Positions 44,885-55,859 of a stretch of DNA of 64,000 nucleotides are shown in pieces; within the stretch, counting starts at the first letter, position 1, and each line of letters begins with the position of its first letter. The DNA is taken from NCBI RefSeq assembly GCF_032854445.1, contig NC_088306.1:2352373-2416372 (forward strand). The letters are read 5' to 3'. Both the position numbers and the translations under genes were made by a program. Source of the stretch: Liolophura sinensis (lineage: Eukaryota > Mollusca > Polyplacophora > Chitonida > Chitonidae). Under the pieces are notes generated by a model. The model was given only the letters and a program-made list of their open reading frames with translations. It had not been told where the DNA came from and made no database searches.

Positions 44885-46125
44885 AATGAATGAATGATTA
44901 TGGCTTAACGCCACATCGGCAATATTTCAGTTATATCGTGGCGAGAACAAGGTGGAAACAAGAGACGGTAAAGATTTTCGATATGATCATATGAACATCA
45001 AAAGAAAAACAAAAAATACAGACATGTTTAAAAACAGATAAGAAAAAACCTAACAGTTAAAACTCGAAAACCAGCAAATTTTAAAAATATTAAAAATAGT
45101 ATATCTGGAAAGCTATATGTATATAACTGTATCTATAAATATTTCAGACAATTAGAATTCATATTTTCTGATAAAGGCCAATGGCCTTCAAATATTTTAT
45201 GACAACATCGCCAGCGAAATAAATCATATATAGAGTTGACCTTGTAGAATCTTTGCCGAACATGAGCAAAGTATACACAGTCAACCAGGATATGTTTGAT
45301 GCCATATTGTGCATCACATCCAACACACCCGGGAGCACTGCTCCCATCTAAGATGAAATTGTGTGTTAGACGAGAATGCCCAATACGAAGAAAAGGGCAA
45401 TTTGGTTTTTTCCTTCTGGTTTTTAATATGCTGGAATTCTTTAGTATAGTTCTCAGAAGAAGATTTCGTTGAAATTGTTTCAGCTAATTTATTACCTATA
45501 TCGAATGGGGAGTTTATATGTTATCTCCATCTTTTAAATGATGAACTTCTGCTTTATTATTTTTGCCGTTAAGTTTCTGAACAAGGCTCCAGACCTTACG
45601 CATGGGTGATTTTGACGTAATGCCCGAAAACTCGTTCAGCCAACAAGATCGTCTCTTGGACGAGTAATCCAGTAACAAGTAATAGAAGAGCCTTAACTTT
45701 AAAAATACGAACCTGGCTTAAATTATTATCATTAGGGCATATATTAAAATATCACTCGGCAGCTCGTAAAACAAGCTCATTAAATTTTTATATAGGATCA
45801 TGTGCTGCATTGAGAGTCTGTGGAGAGATATCAGCCTCACAGAACATCTCAGTGCGATCCAGTCCTGTTTTATCGAACATTCGCCTAGCTACACGTTCTA
45901 AAGAACTAGAAGTGAGATGCTCTAGGATAATAGGAAAATGGTCACTACCACAAAGATCTTCATGCACCTTCCAAGAAAAATCAAGGAGAGGTGATGGATC
46001 TGTGATAGTGAGATCGATAGCATATTAAGTGCCGTTACCCGGATGAAAATAGGTATTAGAACCATCATTGAAATAACACAGTTCCTTCTAAGATAACATG
46101 GGGTATACTCGAATAGATGGTCTTA
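44885..46125 (-). mobile_element. LINE copy 3, internally deleted, minus strand
   Basis: From low coordinates: CATT tail and 'tggcttaacgccacatcggc' tail motif (44,886-44,920), 3' region and ORF2 C-terminus to about 45,388, then a jump to the endonuclease-RT linker (about 45,389-45,760), a further jump to mid-endonuclease (45,760-46,095), and possibly 27 bases of 5' leader ('ggtatactcgaatagatgg', about 46,100-46,125). RT, RNase H and ORF1 are missing. Such mosaics can arise by template jumping or deletion. Confidence 0.78.
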
Positions 46126-46568
46126 ATGAGCAAACCCCACCACGAGCTCCTCTGTCACCCGCCCAGTGAATAATAGCTGCTTTACTATGTACTGGTTATT
46201 CCGTGTATTGTACAACAGCCTTGTCAACCTTACTATTCTTGCTTCTAACTTTCTTTTTCAGATCCTCGGAAAAGTATTATTGTAATGTCTTGTTGCATAG
46301 TCTTTCCTTGGATAAGAAGAGAATATAATTTATGGACACCTCCAACCGGTGAACTTGTCTGAGTGTGATAAGGTAGGCTCATTATATAGCACTTTTTTTA
46401 TATATAGCAGATTTTTTGTTTTCAACTAGTATTCATTTGATTCTATGTCATTGTGATACTTTTACAGGTAAATACACAACAGCACACAGTCAATAAAGCA
46501 TTCTGTTCAAACAAAATAAAACAAAGAAAATATGTAGAATCTTATATTCAGACACCTTGCGGGGGCTC

Positions 46569-46728
46569 TTCAAGTATAGCTCATGCGGGCTTCCTCTCGG
46601 CTGTACGTGGGAAGATGTGTCAGGAACATGGGGATGGTCGTGGCTTTTCCTCCAACCATAATGTTGGCCGACATCTTATAAGTGGAATATTCTTGAATTC
46701 CGCGTAAAACACCATTCAAATAAATCAA
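46569..46728 (+). mobile_element. SINE, 5'-truncated, plus strand
   Basis: Body and tail of the common SINE: 'agctcatgcgggcttcctct', 'ggatggtcgtgg', 'ccataatgttggcc' and a 'gaattccgcgtaaaacacca' tail followed by 'ttcaaataaatcaa'. The Pol III head is missing. Confidence 0.82.
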
Positions 46729-47782
46729 GCTATCTACGACAAAGCGGTAAAGGCATATCCTTCAAAACTCTAATGCCACGTTTTAAAGAATACTGTCGCC
46801 CAAGCCAGGCGCGAAGTCAGTCCATGGAGTACTGGTAGATTTCTCCCAAACCACTTTCAACGCTTTGCCGACAGCTGGCGAACACATTTATCTGGCATAC
46901 CTCCTCATAAACTGCTTTCACTTGGATTCCCATACTTATATAATGTTTATTTAAACGACAATGCAATCATTTATCTAAACAGTGATTTCAGTGATTATTC
47001 TGTCGAATAGGGCTAAGTACAAACTTTTCTGAAGTTTGACGCTTGCAAGTCCACTTCAGTACTAACGAATGACTCCACACATGGTATTTCCCTGATACAG
47101 AACAAGAGGTCGTGTCACCTGTTCAAGAGATTTATAACTGCGTGCGTAATAAGGTAAAAAAAAAACATTGGCGAAATATTGATTTGGACACATTCTGGTA
47201 AACAAAAGTCTTAAATTACATTTAACCAGTCATCCCTTGGTAGTGCTTTGTGCGTCAGTAAATCGCAGCCACAAGCCAGTGCTGTTTAGCTGCTCTTAAC
47301 AGGATTAATCCGAGCCATTTATCTTTTAACACCTTCCATAGAGCTGTCGGCACACCACAGGTACTGTCTCTCTGTATTTCCTCAACCATGGCCGGTTTCT
47401 AGATAAAAAAAACGCCCAATATCCCCAAACGTATGATACGTTCACATTAACCAGCATATGTACCTGAAGAATTAACCAAGCATCACGGGTTTAAATCACC
47501 GGCTACCTTGTGGGAATCGGGCTGGCTTAGCTCGTGTATCAGACAAAACTAAGCCTCCCTTACTTACTCCTGATGATTAAAGTTAATACCCAACTCAAAA
47601 GAAACCACGATACCTTAACCCTGCAATAAAAGACTATTGCGATAGTACAAACTGTAATTTGTATATCGATCGACCAAACAACTCCAAGAAATTAAACTTA
47701 AACAAATCTCAATTATGATTTCAGAATAAGTTGATATTTGATCTAATCAATGAGATGTGTTTTAAGAACAACCTATCAAACA
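46729..47782. other. No recognisable gene
   Basis: Short frames only and no shared repeats. A pure A run lies at 47,157-47,163. Confidence 0.5.
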
Positions 47783-47795
47783 AAATTACGATTGA

Positions 47796-48072
47796 TTTTT
47801 TTTTTTTTTTTTTTTTTTTTTGATTGGTGTTTTACGCCGTACTCAAGAATATTTCACTTATACGACGGCGGCCAGCATTATGGTGGGTGGAAACCGGGCA
47901 CAGCCCGGGGGAAACCCACGACCATCCGCAGGTTGCTGACAGACCTTCTCACGTACGGCCGGAGAGGAAGCCAGCATGAGCTGGACTTGAACTCACAGCG
48001 ACCGCATTGGTGAGAGACTCCTGGGTCATTACGCTGCGCTAGCGCTTTAACCGACTGAGCCACGGAGGCCCC
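47796..48072 (-). mobile_element. SINE, full length, minus strand; 13-bp duplication
   Basis: A complete copy with a long T run on the plus strand (its poly-A tail), tail motif, body, B box and A-box head ending in 'gccacggaggcccc'. Exact direct repeats 'aaattacgattga' flank it at 47,783-47,795 and 48,073-48,085. The long pure tail and near-consensus body indicate a recent insertion. Confidence 0.95.
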
Positions 48073-48230
48073 AAATTACGATTGACGGTTCAGCTCAAAC
48101 AGTGTATGAAGTAATTAAAGAGACAATGGCAAACATTATCGGCAAATACAAACGATGCAAGAATCCATATAACAATAAAATAATAATGTTACTTGAAATA
48201 TTTTTATATCTGTACTTTTTGTCATTCTGA

Positions 48231-48480
48231 ATGCTACTTGAATATGTTACCTTTGGGCGCCATGAATATGTTACTGAGGTCCTTCTCAATATGTTGTTTC
48301 ATGCAATGTTCCAGAAAATTTTACTTTCGGTCCTTTTGAACCAGTTACTTTCGGTCGCCCTGAATATGTTACTTCCGGTCCCTCATACGTTATTTCATGC
48401 AGTATTCGCCCTGACAATTTTATTTTCAGTCGTCCCGATTATACAACCTCTCGATCGTTCTGCATACGTTACTTTTGATC
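48231..48480. repeat. Degenerate short-period repeat
   Basis: 'gaatatgttacttt.ggtc' recurs with much variation about every 24-35 bases (for example near 48,240, 48,270, 48,340, 48,365 and 48,485). An open frame of 125 codons crosses it, but it is a by-product of the repeat. Confidence 0.6.
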
Positions 48481-48500
48481 CTCGTGAAATATGTTACTTT

Positions 48501-48620
48501 TGGTCTACCTCTTTTTACGCTTATGTAGGTCCCTTACAGTTGGTCTACCTCTTTTTACGCTTATGTAGATCCCTTACAGTTGGTCTACCTCTTTTTACGC
48601 TTATGTAGGTCCCTTACAGC
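48501..48620. repeat. Tandem array, 40-bp period, three units
   Basis: Units start 'tggtctacctctttttacgc' at 48501, 48541 and 48581. They differ at one base (gtaggt versus gtagat), so the triplication is recent. It continues the degenerate repeat to its left. Confidence 0.95.
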
Positions 48621-48789
48621 ACTGAATCTAACCTTTAGCGGACGCCAGGTCACAAGCTGTACATACCAGTAATTCTCTAGGAGCAGAACTGCGTTGAAAT
48701 TGACACAAAATATACGGTTTAGAATGGTCTTAATCTTGGTTCCACGCAAAAGTGACTTGGTGTCTAACATCAAGGTACACAAGGTAACA

Positions 48790-49100
48790 TCAAGGAGGTG
48801 ATTAATAAATTTGCCTGCTTAGACTACGGTTACAAGATAAAGTTCAATATTAATATTACTGTGTACATACATCAAATTTTATGAGGAAATGAAATAAATC
48901 TAAAAGATATACAACACATGTTTACGGTCAATAATTTCACTCCTAGTGCATCCTGATTTGTCAAATGGATTGCAGCTAATATCACAGAAAAGGTATCACC
49001 TTTTTTTTACCTTATTGGTGTTAAGGGTGTGTGCGTTGTTATGTTTCAAGCCCTTGCAGAGGTAAATTGATAACAGGAAGGATTTCCTCGGTAATACGTG
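48790..49100. other. No recognisable gene
   Basis: AT-rich spacer without motif. Confidence 0.5.
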
Positions 49101-49103
49101 TGA

Positions 49104-49466
49104 TCATTTGCCAACCATCACAGCGCCAACACTGCTCTCATTCACTGCAAAGCAAACTGTCTTTCTGGCAGGCTTATTTGCATTTACCATAACAACAGCG
49201 CATGGTCGCATGTTCATCTGAATCTTATTTAATAGAACGTTGATATCAAAGAAGCCGTTTGCAGCTTTACGTGTAGTTGGATCGGTTTTATTTACTTCTG
49301 AGCGGGTTACCCACAGTTTATTGGGATTGATAGTTGTACCATCGGAGATAATACCACCTGGTCGTTTGAATAATTTAAGACACTGGAGCGTTCTAACATT
49401 CTGAACAAGAACAGGATAGCCGCCATACATTTTGATAATGTTTGCCTTCTTTTCAAGATTTCCCAA
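49104..49466 (-). CDS. Unrecognised 120-codon ORF
   Basis: An open frame with ATG at 49,466 and a second in-frame ATG at about 49,430. The composition is ordinary for a protein (KLFKRPGGIISDGTTINPNK, then a hydrophobic PCAVVMVNANK stretch) and it ends in MVGK. No family is recognised. There is no signal peptide at this start. Unlike most frames here it does not overlap any repeat I identified, so it could be a last exon of a host gene. No clear splice acceptor was picked out. Confidence 0.3.
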   Translation of the reverse strand: MGNLEKKANIIKMYGGYPVLVQNVRTLQCLKLFKRPGGIISDGTTINPNKLWVTRSEVNKTDPTTRKAANGFFDINVLLNKIQMNMRPCAVVMVNANKPARKTVCFAVNESSVGAVMVGK

Positions 49467-49654
49467 GGGACTAGTTTGTTTATTATGGGAATGGTATACA
49501 TGTACTCAAACAGGCTGTCGTGTTTTACATCTAGGAAAAGATGTAAATAACACTAACAGTACAAAGACCGTACACTATTGAGACTCACAGTATACCTAGG
49601 TTCAATAAAAATAATGGAAGCCTAGGAATCAACACTCAAATGTTACTATCTGTG

Positions 49655-49800
49655 CGTCGAAACAGACATACGTACACCAGCCGTTCCAGGTCAATAATCG
49701 CAAGGCCAATTCCCCAAAATGATGTATAGCACAACCCACCAAAGAAAGAATATTAAGTATGAAAACAGGACGGAATCTTGCAAGGAGAACTATGCATTAC
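49655..49800 (+). repeat. Dispersed repeat family X, copy 4
   Basis: Shares 'acagacatacgtacaccag', 'cgttccaggtcaataatcgc', 'aaggccaattcc' and 'acaacccaccaaagaa' with the 26.3-kb copy. Confidence 0.65.
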
Positions 49801-50289
49801 CTCCCGGTCTTCATACATGTACCGGGATTCTCTATCAAATGGTTGCTGTAGTTATCTGTAACTAAGTTGTGACGTCATTGCATTGTTAAGGACTTATTTG
49901 ATAAGCGGTAGTGTTAACACATTTTTAGTACTAGTATAATGTTCATTGTGTGCCAAATTGTTTATTCACGTATCAGTATAAAGTCCACCTTACAATCCTT
50001 ACATTCAACTACATTGAATTCTTTGGGAAAAAAATCCGAAACACAAATAAGTCCGGGTAGTCCAGTCTTTAATGGCTTTCAGCTGATCCTAATATCACTT
50101 TATATTTAGTTTTTAAGAGCTAATTGATGATAAAGTGGTTGCTACAAGGGCCTGGGAATATGTAGATATTTCCATGCTCCTTCGGCATGCCGCAAAGTGC
50201 GGCGTTAGATGTACAACATTGCTTGTATCTTTCCAACATCACGGAAAACTGTTCACTACTTCTCTTTCCATGATTCTGTTCTATTTTCA
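49801..50289. other. No recognisable gene
   Basis: AT-rich. A 60-codon plus-strand frame at 50,135-50,317 has no motif. Confidence 0.5.
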
Positions 50290-50400
50290 GACTTCAGATA
50301 CTTTCTTAGTTCTTTGAAGGTTCATCGTTGTTTTAGGAAGTGGCCTTGCGATTATTGGCCCTGAACGTCCATATTGGTTGACGGCTGTATTCTAAAGTCC
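50290..50400 (-). repeat. Dispersed repeat family X, copy 5 (minus)
   Basis: The minus strand has 'ggacgttcagggccaataat', 'cgcaaggccacttcc' and 'caaagaactaagaaa', matching the 26.3-kb copy. Confidence 0.6.
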
Positions 50401-50519
50401 GTTTTGATGCATCGATACATCGTCTGTAATGTCGTACGCAGACGTCCCCAAATCCAGCAACCTGTCCGGCATGGCGCAAGATAAACACTGTATAACTATC
50501 CTTCCCTTCGATCGTTCGT

Positions 50520-50600
50520 GTATTTCCCTCGGGCTCTGCCGGTTTTCTCCCACCGTAATGCTGGCCGCCGTCGTATAAGTGATATATCTCTCAAATAAAA
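50520..50600 (+). mobile_element. SINE 3' fragment, plus strand
   Basis: 'gggctctgccggttttctcc', 'caccgtaatgctggccgccg' and 'tcgtataagtgatatat' are the central part of the common SINE. The tail is cut short and the head absent. Confidence 0.8.
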
Positions 50601-50779
50601 CTATAGTTTCATTGTTGCAGAAGGCTATCCTTAATAATTTTCACTTATACGATGTCAGTACACATGCAGCATCTACATCATGTCTTTGTGATTGCAATAT
50701 AAGGTTACTGGAAGATTTATTGCACCATAGACATGTAGAGACACAATGTACAGTTAAAGGTACATTTCCAAGCGCACAA

Positions 50780-51063
50780 ACGGGGCCTCCGTGGCTCAGT
50801 CGGTTAGCGCGCTAGCGCAGCGTAATGACCCAGAAGCCTCTCACCAATGCGGTCGTTGTGAGTTCAAGACCAGCTCATGCTCTGCCCTTCCTCTCCGGCC
50901 GTACGTGGGAAGGTGTGTCAGCAACCTGCGGATGGTCGTGGGGTTTCCCCCGGGCTGTGCCCGGTTTCCACCCACCATAATGCTGACCGCCGTCGTATAA
51001 GTGAAATATTCTTGAGTACGGCGTAAAACACCAATCAAAAAAAAAAAAAAAAAAAAAAAAAAA
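50780..51063 (+). mobile_element. SINE, full length, plus strand; shares its 13-bp target with the next SINE
   Basis: A full copy with A box 'tggctcagtcggttagcgcg', a B-box-like 'gagttcaagacc', body, 'cttgagtacggcgtaaaaca' tail motif and a poly-A tail of about 25. Direct repeats 'tccaagcgcacaa' lie at 50,767-50,779 and 51,064-51,076. A 2-base expansion ('tctgcccttcc') distinguishes it from the 57.2-kb copy. Confidence 0.95.
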
Positions 51064-51076
51064 TCCAAGCGCACAA

Positions 51077-51302
51077 CGTTTCAGCATGAAGTGGATAGTG
51101 CAATGACTGGTTGACTCGTATCACTATAATGGCTAGGGCGGGGTGGCTTACTTGTCTTTGTGAGGCGTCTGAGTGAAGCAGCACTAGATAAGAGCTATGG
51201 AAATCCGTCCTGCAACAGGGAGGGCACATAACATGCACTCTAGGGGATTCCTTCCGTCATATGACTGAAAAATGTTTAAATACGACGTTAAACCTTATGC
51301 AC
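51077..51302 (+). mobile_element. Second-type SINE with 'gacgttaaacc' tail
   Basis: A different SINE: body 'gtgaagcagcactagataag', 'gaaatccgtcctgcaacagg' and tail 'tgactgaaaaatgtttaaat' then 'acgacgttaaacc'. I remember similar tails from molluscan SINEs. It is flanked by 'tccaagcgcacaa' at 51,064-51,076 and 51,303-51,315, the same word as around the preceding SINE. A partial second copy is at the right window edge. Confidence 0.8.
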
Positions 51303-51315
51303 TCCAAGCGCACAA

Positions 51316-52874
51316 AGCGAACGTTCAGAATGCGTTTAAACAATGGTTTAAATGTAAACCTCCAACGTCAAGTGAAAAACGGCATGAACGAATGAGTGAT
51401 GTATGAAATAATGCGATATCTATGAAGGCTTCTTTGTCCATGTGAGGAAACTTTGGTAAATACGTTCATTTAGCACGTCTCTCAAACCTTCAGTGGAAAT
51501 TATGTCCAAAGATATCACGTTATCAGCACATACATGTATTTTGAATAATATCCAGTGCTTCATTGATTAGTATCGACGTATTATGAAATAGCCAGCCAAC
51601 ATTTATGATATTAGCGAACATGGTTTTATCTTTCCACTCCATGCTAAATCGTGCCTATTTACGAACTCTAGTGATAATTTAACTGAAATTATGTTAATGT
51701 ACCGTATATCATCAGTTTAAAGATTTCTTTTATTCTGACATGCATACATGTACAAGCCGTCCACACCATCATTGCATAATGTACTGTATACATTTTTGTT
51801 CATTGAACCAGCATACTGGGAGGTGCTCTGTGTTTAGGTGAAAGCTGATCTAAACCTGTCTCCATCCTTACAAGTCTGCGGTTGCCGAGTATAACGTGCA
51901 AAGGTTGGATCAATGGGAAAGGCAAGCAAGAGCGTGATGTTACCCGAGGAGCGAGAAAAGCTCTTACCTGATTCAATTAATTGTCCTGACGCCTTAGAGA
52001 GAGTAATATGATAACCCTAGATGCAAGCCCTAGAGCCTAGCTAAGAGCAGTTTCCAAACTGGGTTGGGAAATGACGTCTAGCCAAACATTTTACTTCATA
52101 CCAACCTTTAATCAGGGCTTATTGTCAATTAGAAAGTGTCCCAGAGCCGATATCTTCTTGCCGGATGTACTGCCGTTCGCATTAAGTATCCTGCTGGTAT
52201 GAAGAGGCGATTATACAGTAGAATGTCACTGTGGGGAGATCTCACACAGTGTTGTCCTCACTGTCACCCCCGGGGAATCAGACATCGTCAGCTGGTGTTG
52301 CGGAGTAACAAGCTGGATTTTCTAAATTGAGCCGAAAGAAGTGTTTAGGAGCTTTGAGAGGATCTGTCTACATTCTAAAGGCAGTTCTCACGTCTGGCAA
52401 ACCTTCACAGCATACACCAGGCTCTCAACAAAATCACTCTCCAAGCGCCACTCTCGTACATTTTCCCCGAAGGGATTACAATCTATGTGAGGAGGCAAAA
52501 GGAAAGCCTGCTCGATAGTCATCAATGACCGGAAAGACACTACTGCTGATAAAAGGCCGAAAGGAGGATCTCCAGCTGATCTAACTATTCTTTGACACCG
52601 AATATGAAGGCCCTGAATACTGGTGCTTTCATGACAAGCAGTTGTCAGCGTTTAAAAAAGTCAGCAGATTTGGTTTGTGTGATAATCATGCCAATTGGTA
52701 CTCACTTGAAGTGTTTTTCTTTCATTCATGTCTGAATATTTGTCTGTTGTACACAATAGTCCACACACACACTGGGAGAACAAACATTCTACCCACGGAC
52801 ACCTTCACGTTTCCAACGATAACTATAACCACCAAAGAATCAACACTCAAAATAAAACTCTGTTAACTTTCATC
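51316..52874. other. No recognisable gene
   Basis: Several 60-75-codon plus-strand frames (52,136-52,330, 52,327-52,518, 52,642-52,866) without motif. No shared repeats. Confidence 0.5.
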
Positions 52875-52886
52875 CAGATTGTATTT

Positions 52887-53078
52887 ATTTATTTATCTGA
52901 TTGGTGTTTTACGCCGTGCTCAAGAATATTTCACTTATACGACGGCGGCCCGCATCATGGTGGGAGGAAACCGGGCAGAGCCCGGGGGAAACCCACGACC
53001 ATCTGCAGGTTGTTGACACACTTTCCCCACATATGGCCGAAGAGAAAGCCAGCATTAGCCACGGGAGGCCCCCATCAT
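52887..53078 (-). mobile_element. SINE, internally deleted, minus strand; 12-bp duplication
   Basis: The tail motif and most of the body are present. The sequence then skips the B-box region and resumes in the last bases of the head ('gccacgggaggccccc'). Direct repeats 'cagattgtattt' are at 52,875-52,886 and 53,079-53,090, so the deletion either preceded insertion or left both edges untouched. Confidence 0.88.
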
Positions 53079-53090
53079 CAGATTGTATTT

Positions 53091-54140
53091 TGTGGGAATA
53101 ATCCGTTGAAAAAAAAAGATTGATCTGTTGATTCAGCAAACCGAATCAGTTAAATCGTCCATTCCAGCCTTCTGACAGACGGATTTTAGAGTACAGTATC
53201 AGAATAACTCTGTTGCAGCCGCAACGCAGAGCAACGATTGGTCAATTTTTTTGTCACACGATATTTCAGCGCGCGATGCCACTACCGTAAACGCGCCCGA
53301 ATCCTCGCCATTCTTGAACCGCTGGCTGCAGCCAGATTAAGGACCGGGTCACAGGAAGGAGCTTTTGACTTTTTAGTTGTAATTTCACTGAAATATGATC
53401 GGTATAATTAATTTAATCCATCAGGATATACAATATTTTAATAGGTTTCACTCTCCGCATTTTGGGCTAGTTGTTGTAGATACTTGGTTAGTCCTACCAG
53501 AGGCTCTTGGGCTCGGAGTGATCTCCCTTTTAAGCCTTTCTAACACTACATATAATATGCGAGTGATGTCATCGAAGGGAGATTAATCTTAGTGTGAGTA
53601 TCATGTTAATAACAGAGTGTTTAACTCAAGCCTGAAAATAAGAAGCCTGACAGGGAAATTGCCATGCAAATCTATTTTCAGATTGATTGCATACACTATT
53701 CGTTGCCCTCCTAAAAATAGGCAAAACCTTCAGATTCAAATCAAAAAGATGTAGAACTCTCATAGCATTGGAGGTTACAATATAGAACTTAGCTCACTCA
53801 CGTCAGTACGTGACATCAGTAGGCGAATGTTAATTTGGTCAGCAAGTAAATGGTATATTGTTAGTCATTTCAACCATTTGATTTTATGCAGGCGCCTTAA
53901 ATTGCATATGTTTTTCTCAGTCAAGTGAATGTACTTAAAAATCCCTATGCTATTTTAGGTTTACAGTTTTCAAATTTGTCAGCCACGCATTAAACCTTAC
54001 ACTGTCTGTTGGTTTCGTTATACCGGGTTGCGATGGATGTCAAGAGTTTTAAAATAACGTTCTGAGTCCATCTAGATGAACTAGGTTTTTACCTGACCCA
54101 GAGGTGTAGAAATAGGGGGAGTACGGTAGGGGTTGCACTT
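53091..54140. other. No recognisable gene
   Basis: A CpG-rich patch near 53,265-53,310 is unusual for the region and could be a promoter fragment. A 63-codon frame at 53,395-53,586 has no motif. Confidence 0.45.
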
Positions 54141-54143
54141 TAA

Positions 54144-54205
54144 AGCTGAGATTCCTTACATGCGGTAGCGGTATACGGTACGCGGTATGCGGTAAGCGGC
54201 AAAAA
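54144..54205 (+). repeat. Left Harbinger terminal/subterminal inverted repeat
   Basis: 'agctgagattcc' followed by alternating gcggta, tacggt and gcggtaag units. It pairs with 56,745-56,813. Confidence 0.9.
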
Positions 54206-54386
54206 ATCGAAATAGTTAAAATAAGTTGCAATGATTCCATAGGTACGGTCGCGGATCCGTTTTTCATGCGGAAACGTATACGGCAAAATCAATCGCACCA
54301 TGTAGCGATCGGTGCGGTATGCGTTTTCAAAACCGGACAGGGTATCCCAAGAAATGACGTCACCGATGGGGTGTTTCCCCGACACG

Positions 54387-54455
54387 TGGTCGGAACTTGT
54401 TTGAATTGTTCTCTGGTTAGACGAAAGTACTGTTGGAATTTTTCTCCATCCAGCT
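54387..54455 (-). repeat. Duplicate of a transposase N-terminal segment
   Basis: About 69 bases nearly identical to 56,417-56,482, encoding the LQLDGEK..QYFRLTREQFKQ stretch on the minus strand. It lies 2 kb from its source, at the other end of the element, with one coding difference. It is a copy inserted during rearrangement, not an exon. Confidence 0.85.
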
Positions 54456-54905
54456 GCAATAATTCTCGAGTTTATTTTTTCCTGACGTCAAGAAAAAAAA
54501 AATAATAATAATAACAAGAAAAAAATAAACTGGATTTATCACGGACCCGACATAATTATCTCGGGTTCCGACTTAATTCTTGCGTTTATTATTATTATTA
54601 TTACCTTTTTTTCTGGCTGTCAAAAAATAAAATAACACCGGGATTTATCACGGGCCGTGACTAAGGGCGTGTCATCTCATGTTTTTGTACTGACTACCAA
54701 GTACTAAGCCACGCAGTCATGTTGTGGATTATACATGTACGTCGTACTCCGACTTATTTATCTAAGGACCCGACATATAAGTCACCATCAACAGCGTGAC
54801 TTAGCCCACGAGTCCGATCATAAAAGAATGTAAGATGTTGCGCTACTTGCTGGGTATGTCGGACCCTGACGGCCCAAAAAATAAACTCGGGAATTATACT
54901 GCATG
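54456..54905. repeat. Foldback/MITE-like segment inside the Harbinger element
   Basis: The ends are inverted copies: 'aattctcgagtttatttttt' at about 54,456 and 'aaaaaataaactcgggaatt' at about 54,884-54,903. Inside are further inverted blocks: AAT repeats against ATT repeats (54,500-54,610) and 'cggacccga...tcgggttccg' (54,542-54,571). No coding potential. A clean target duplication is not evident. Confidence 0.6.
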
Positions 54906-55288
54906 TATATAGTCAAAGCAAGAAGTGGCAAAACTCATCCAAGAAACAAACTATCGACCGTCAGAGTATAGGTTTCCCGCATGCAACAGAAAAGACCCAC
55001 ATTTTATTGCTAGAAACCACTCTGTACAAGTATGAATGCTAGTCATAAGGAAGCAACCGAAACAATTATGCACTACATGCAGATGCTGATCGGACACATA
55101 CAATAACAACTCAGTAACGGATTATACAACACGGTTTCTTCAAAAACTTAAATAATGTTATAATGACAATTTCTAAATAGCCCTTTAAGAATCTGGTGCT
55201 TTCTTTAAACTGAGTGCTTACCCATTCAGAAAAAGGCCAAAGAAACGTCCTTTCTCACAACTTGTAACTTTTTTCTTTGTATATAGCT

Positions 55289-55446
55289 AAGGATTGGAAG
55301 ATAAAATGGAGAAATTTGCGCGATTCTTACGTCAAGAAAAGGCGTGATATCAGAACCAGCAAAAGTGGACAATCTGCTGAGAGAGCAAAGAAATGGAAAT
55401 TCTTTGACATCATGAATTTTCTCGACAAATATGTTGAAGAAAGCAG
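55289..55446 (+). CDS. MADF/Myb-SANT-like exon of Harbinger
   Basis: An exon with an acceptor ('tttgtatatag') and a donor ('agcaggtatag') at its ends. It encodes the end of a MADF-like DNA-binding domain: WKIKWRNLRDSYVKKRRDI, then KKWKFFDIMNFLDKYVEE, with the spaced aromatic residues of the family. In Harbinger elements this accessory protein binds the terminal repeats and helps bring transposase into the nucleus. The N-terminal helix would lie in an upstream exon that I could not place between 54,906 and 55,280. Confidence 0.75.
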
Positions 55447-55708
55447 GTATAGTTCCTGTACATTAACAAGCAGACATAATATAGTACAAAGGAAAAACAA
55501 AAATGCAGTTCATATGCAGCTGCAACAGTCCTACATTTCATTCCAATAAACTTAATACAAGCCGAATAAACTATGCGCATACATATGAACATAAAGTTTG
55601 GATTATGTATAAAAGAGAAAACAGTAGGTCTAATATATACAAAACACTTACACCAGTCCCATACTGAGTCACATTATGACTTTATTCACATACAGTGTTC
55701 ATTCTATT

Positions 55709-55820
55709 TAGCACAGAAAGCAATGTTTCACCCACGGAGCCAGGGTCAGACTCAGAAGCCAGTGCCGTTTTCACCGATTTGGACAATGATGAAGCTAACA
55801 GTACAACTTCAGCAGCAAGG
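55709..55820 (+). CDS. Second exon of the MADF-like gene (acidic linker)
   Basis: It follows a 'ttctatttag' acceptor and ends at 'agcaaggtatgc'. It encodes a Ser/Asp/Glu-rich segment (TEPGSDSEASAVFTDLDNDE) of the kind that links MADF domains to the C-terminal BESS-like part. The reading frame stays open across the donor. The next exon was not identified. Confidence 0.55.
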
Positions 55821-55859
55821 TATGCAGATATGTTAGTTAGTGAAACAACCTCTATTGAC

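Noticed and set aside
48231-48608. 125-codon plus-strand open frame
   Set aside because: It is built from degenerate and 40-bp tandem repeats.
50788-50870. tRNA gene suggested by A-box and B-box-like words (also at 8.5, 21.2, 48.0 and 57.2 kb)
   Set aside because: The same head precedes a shared body and tail in every copy, with target duplications outside. No acceptor or anticodon stem forms. These are SINE heads.
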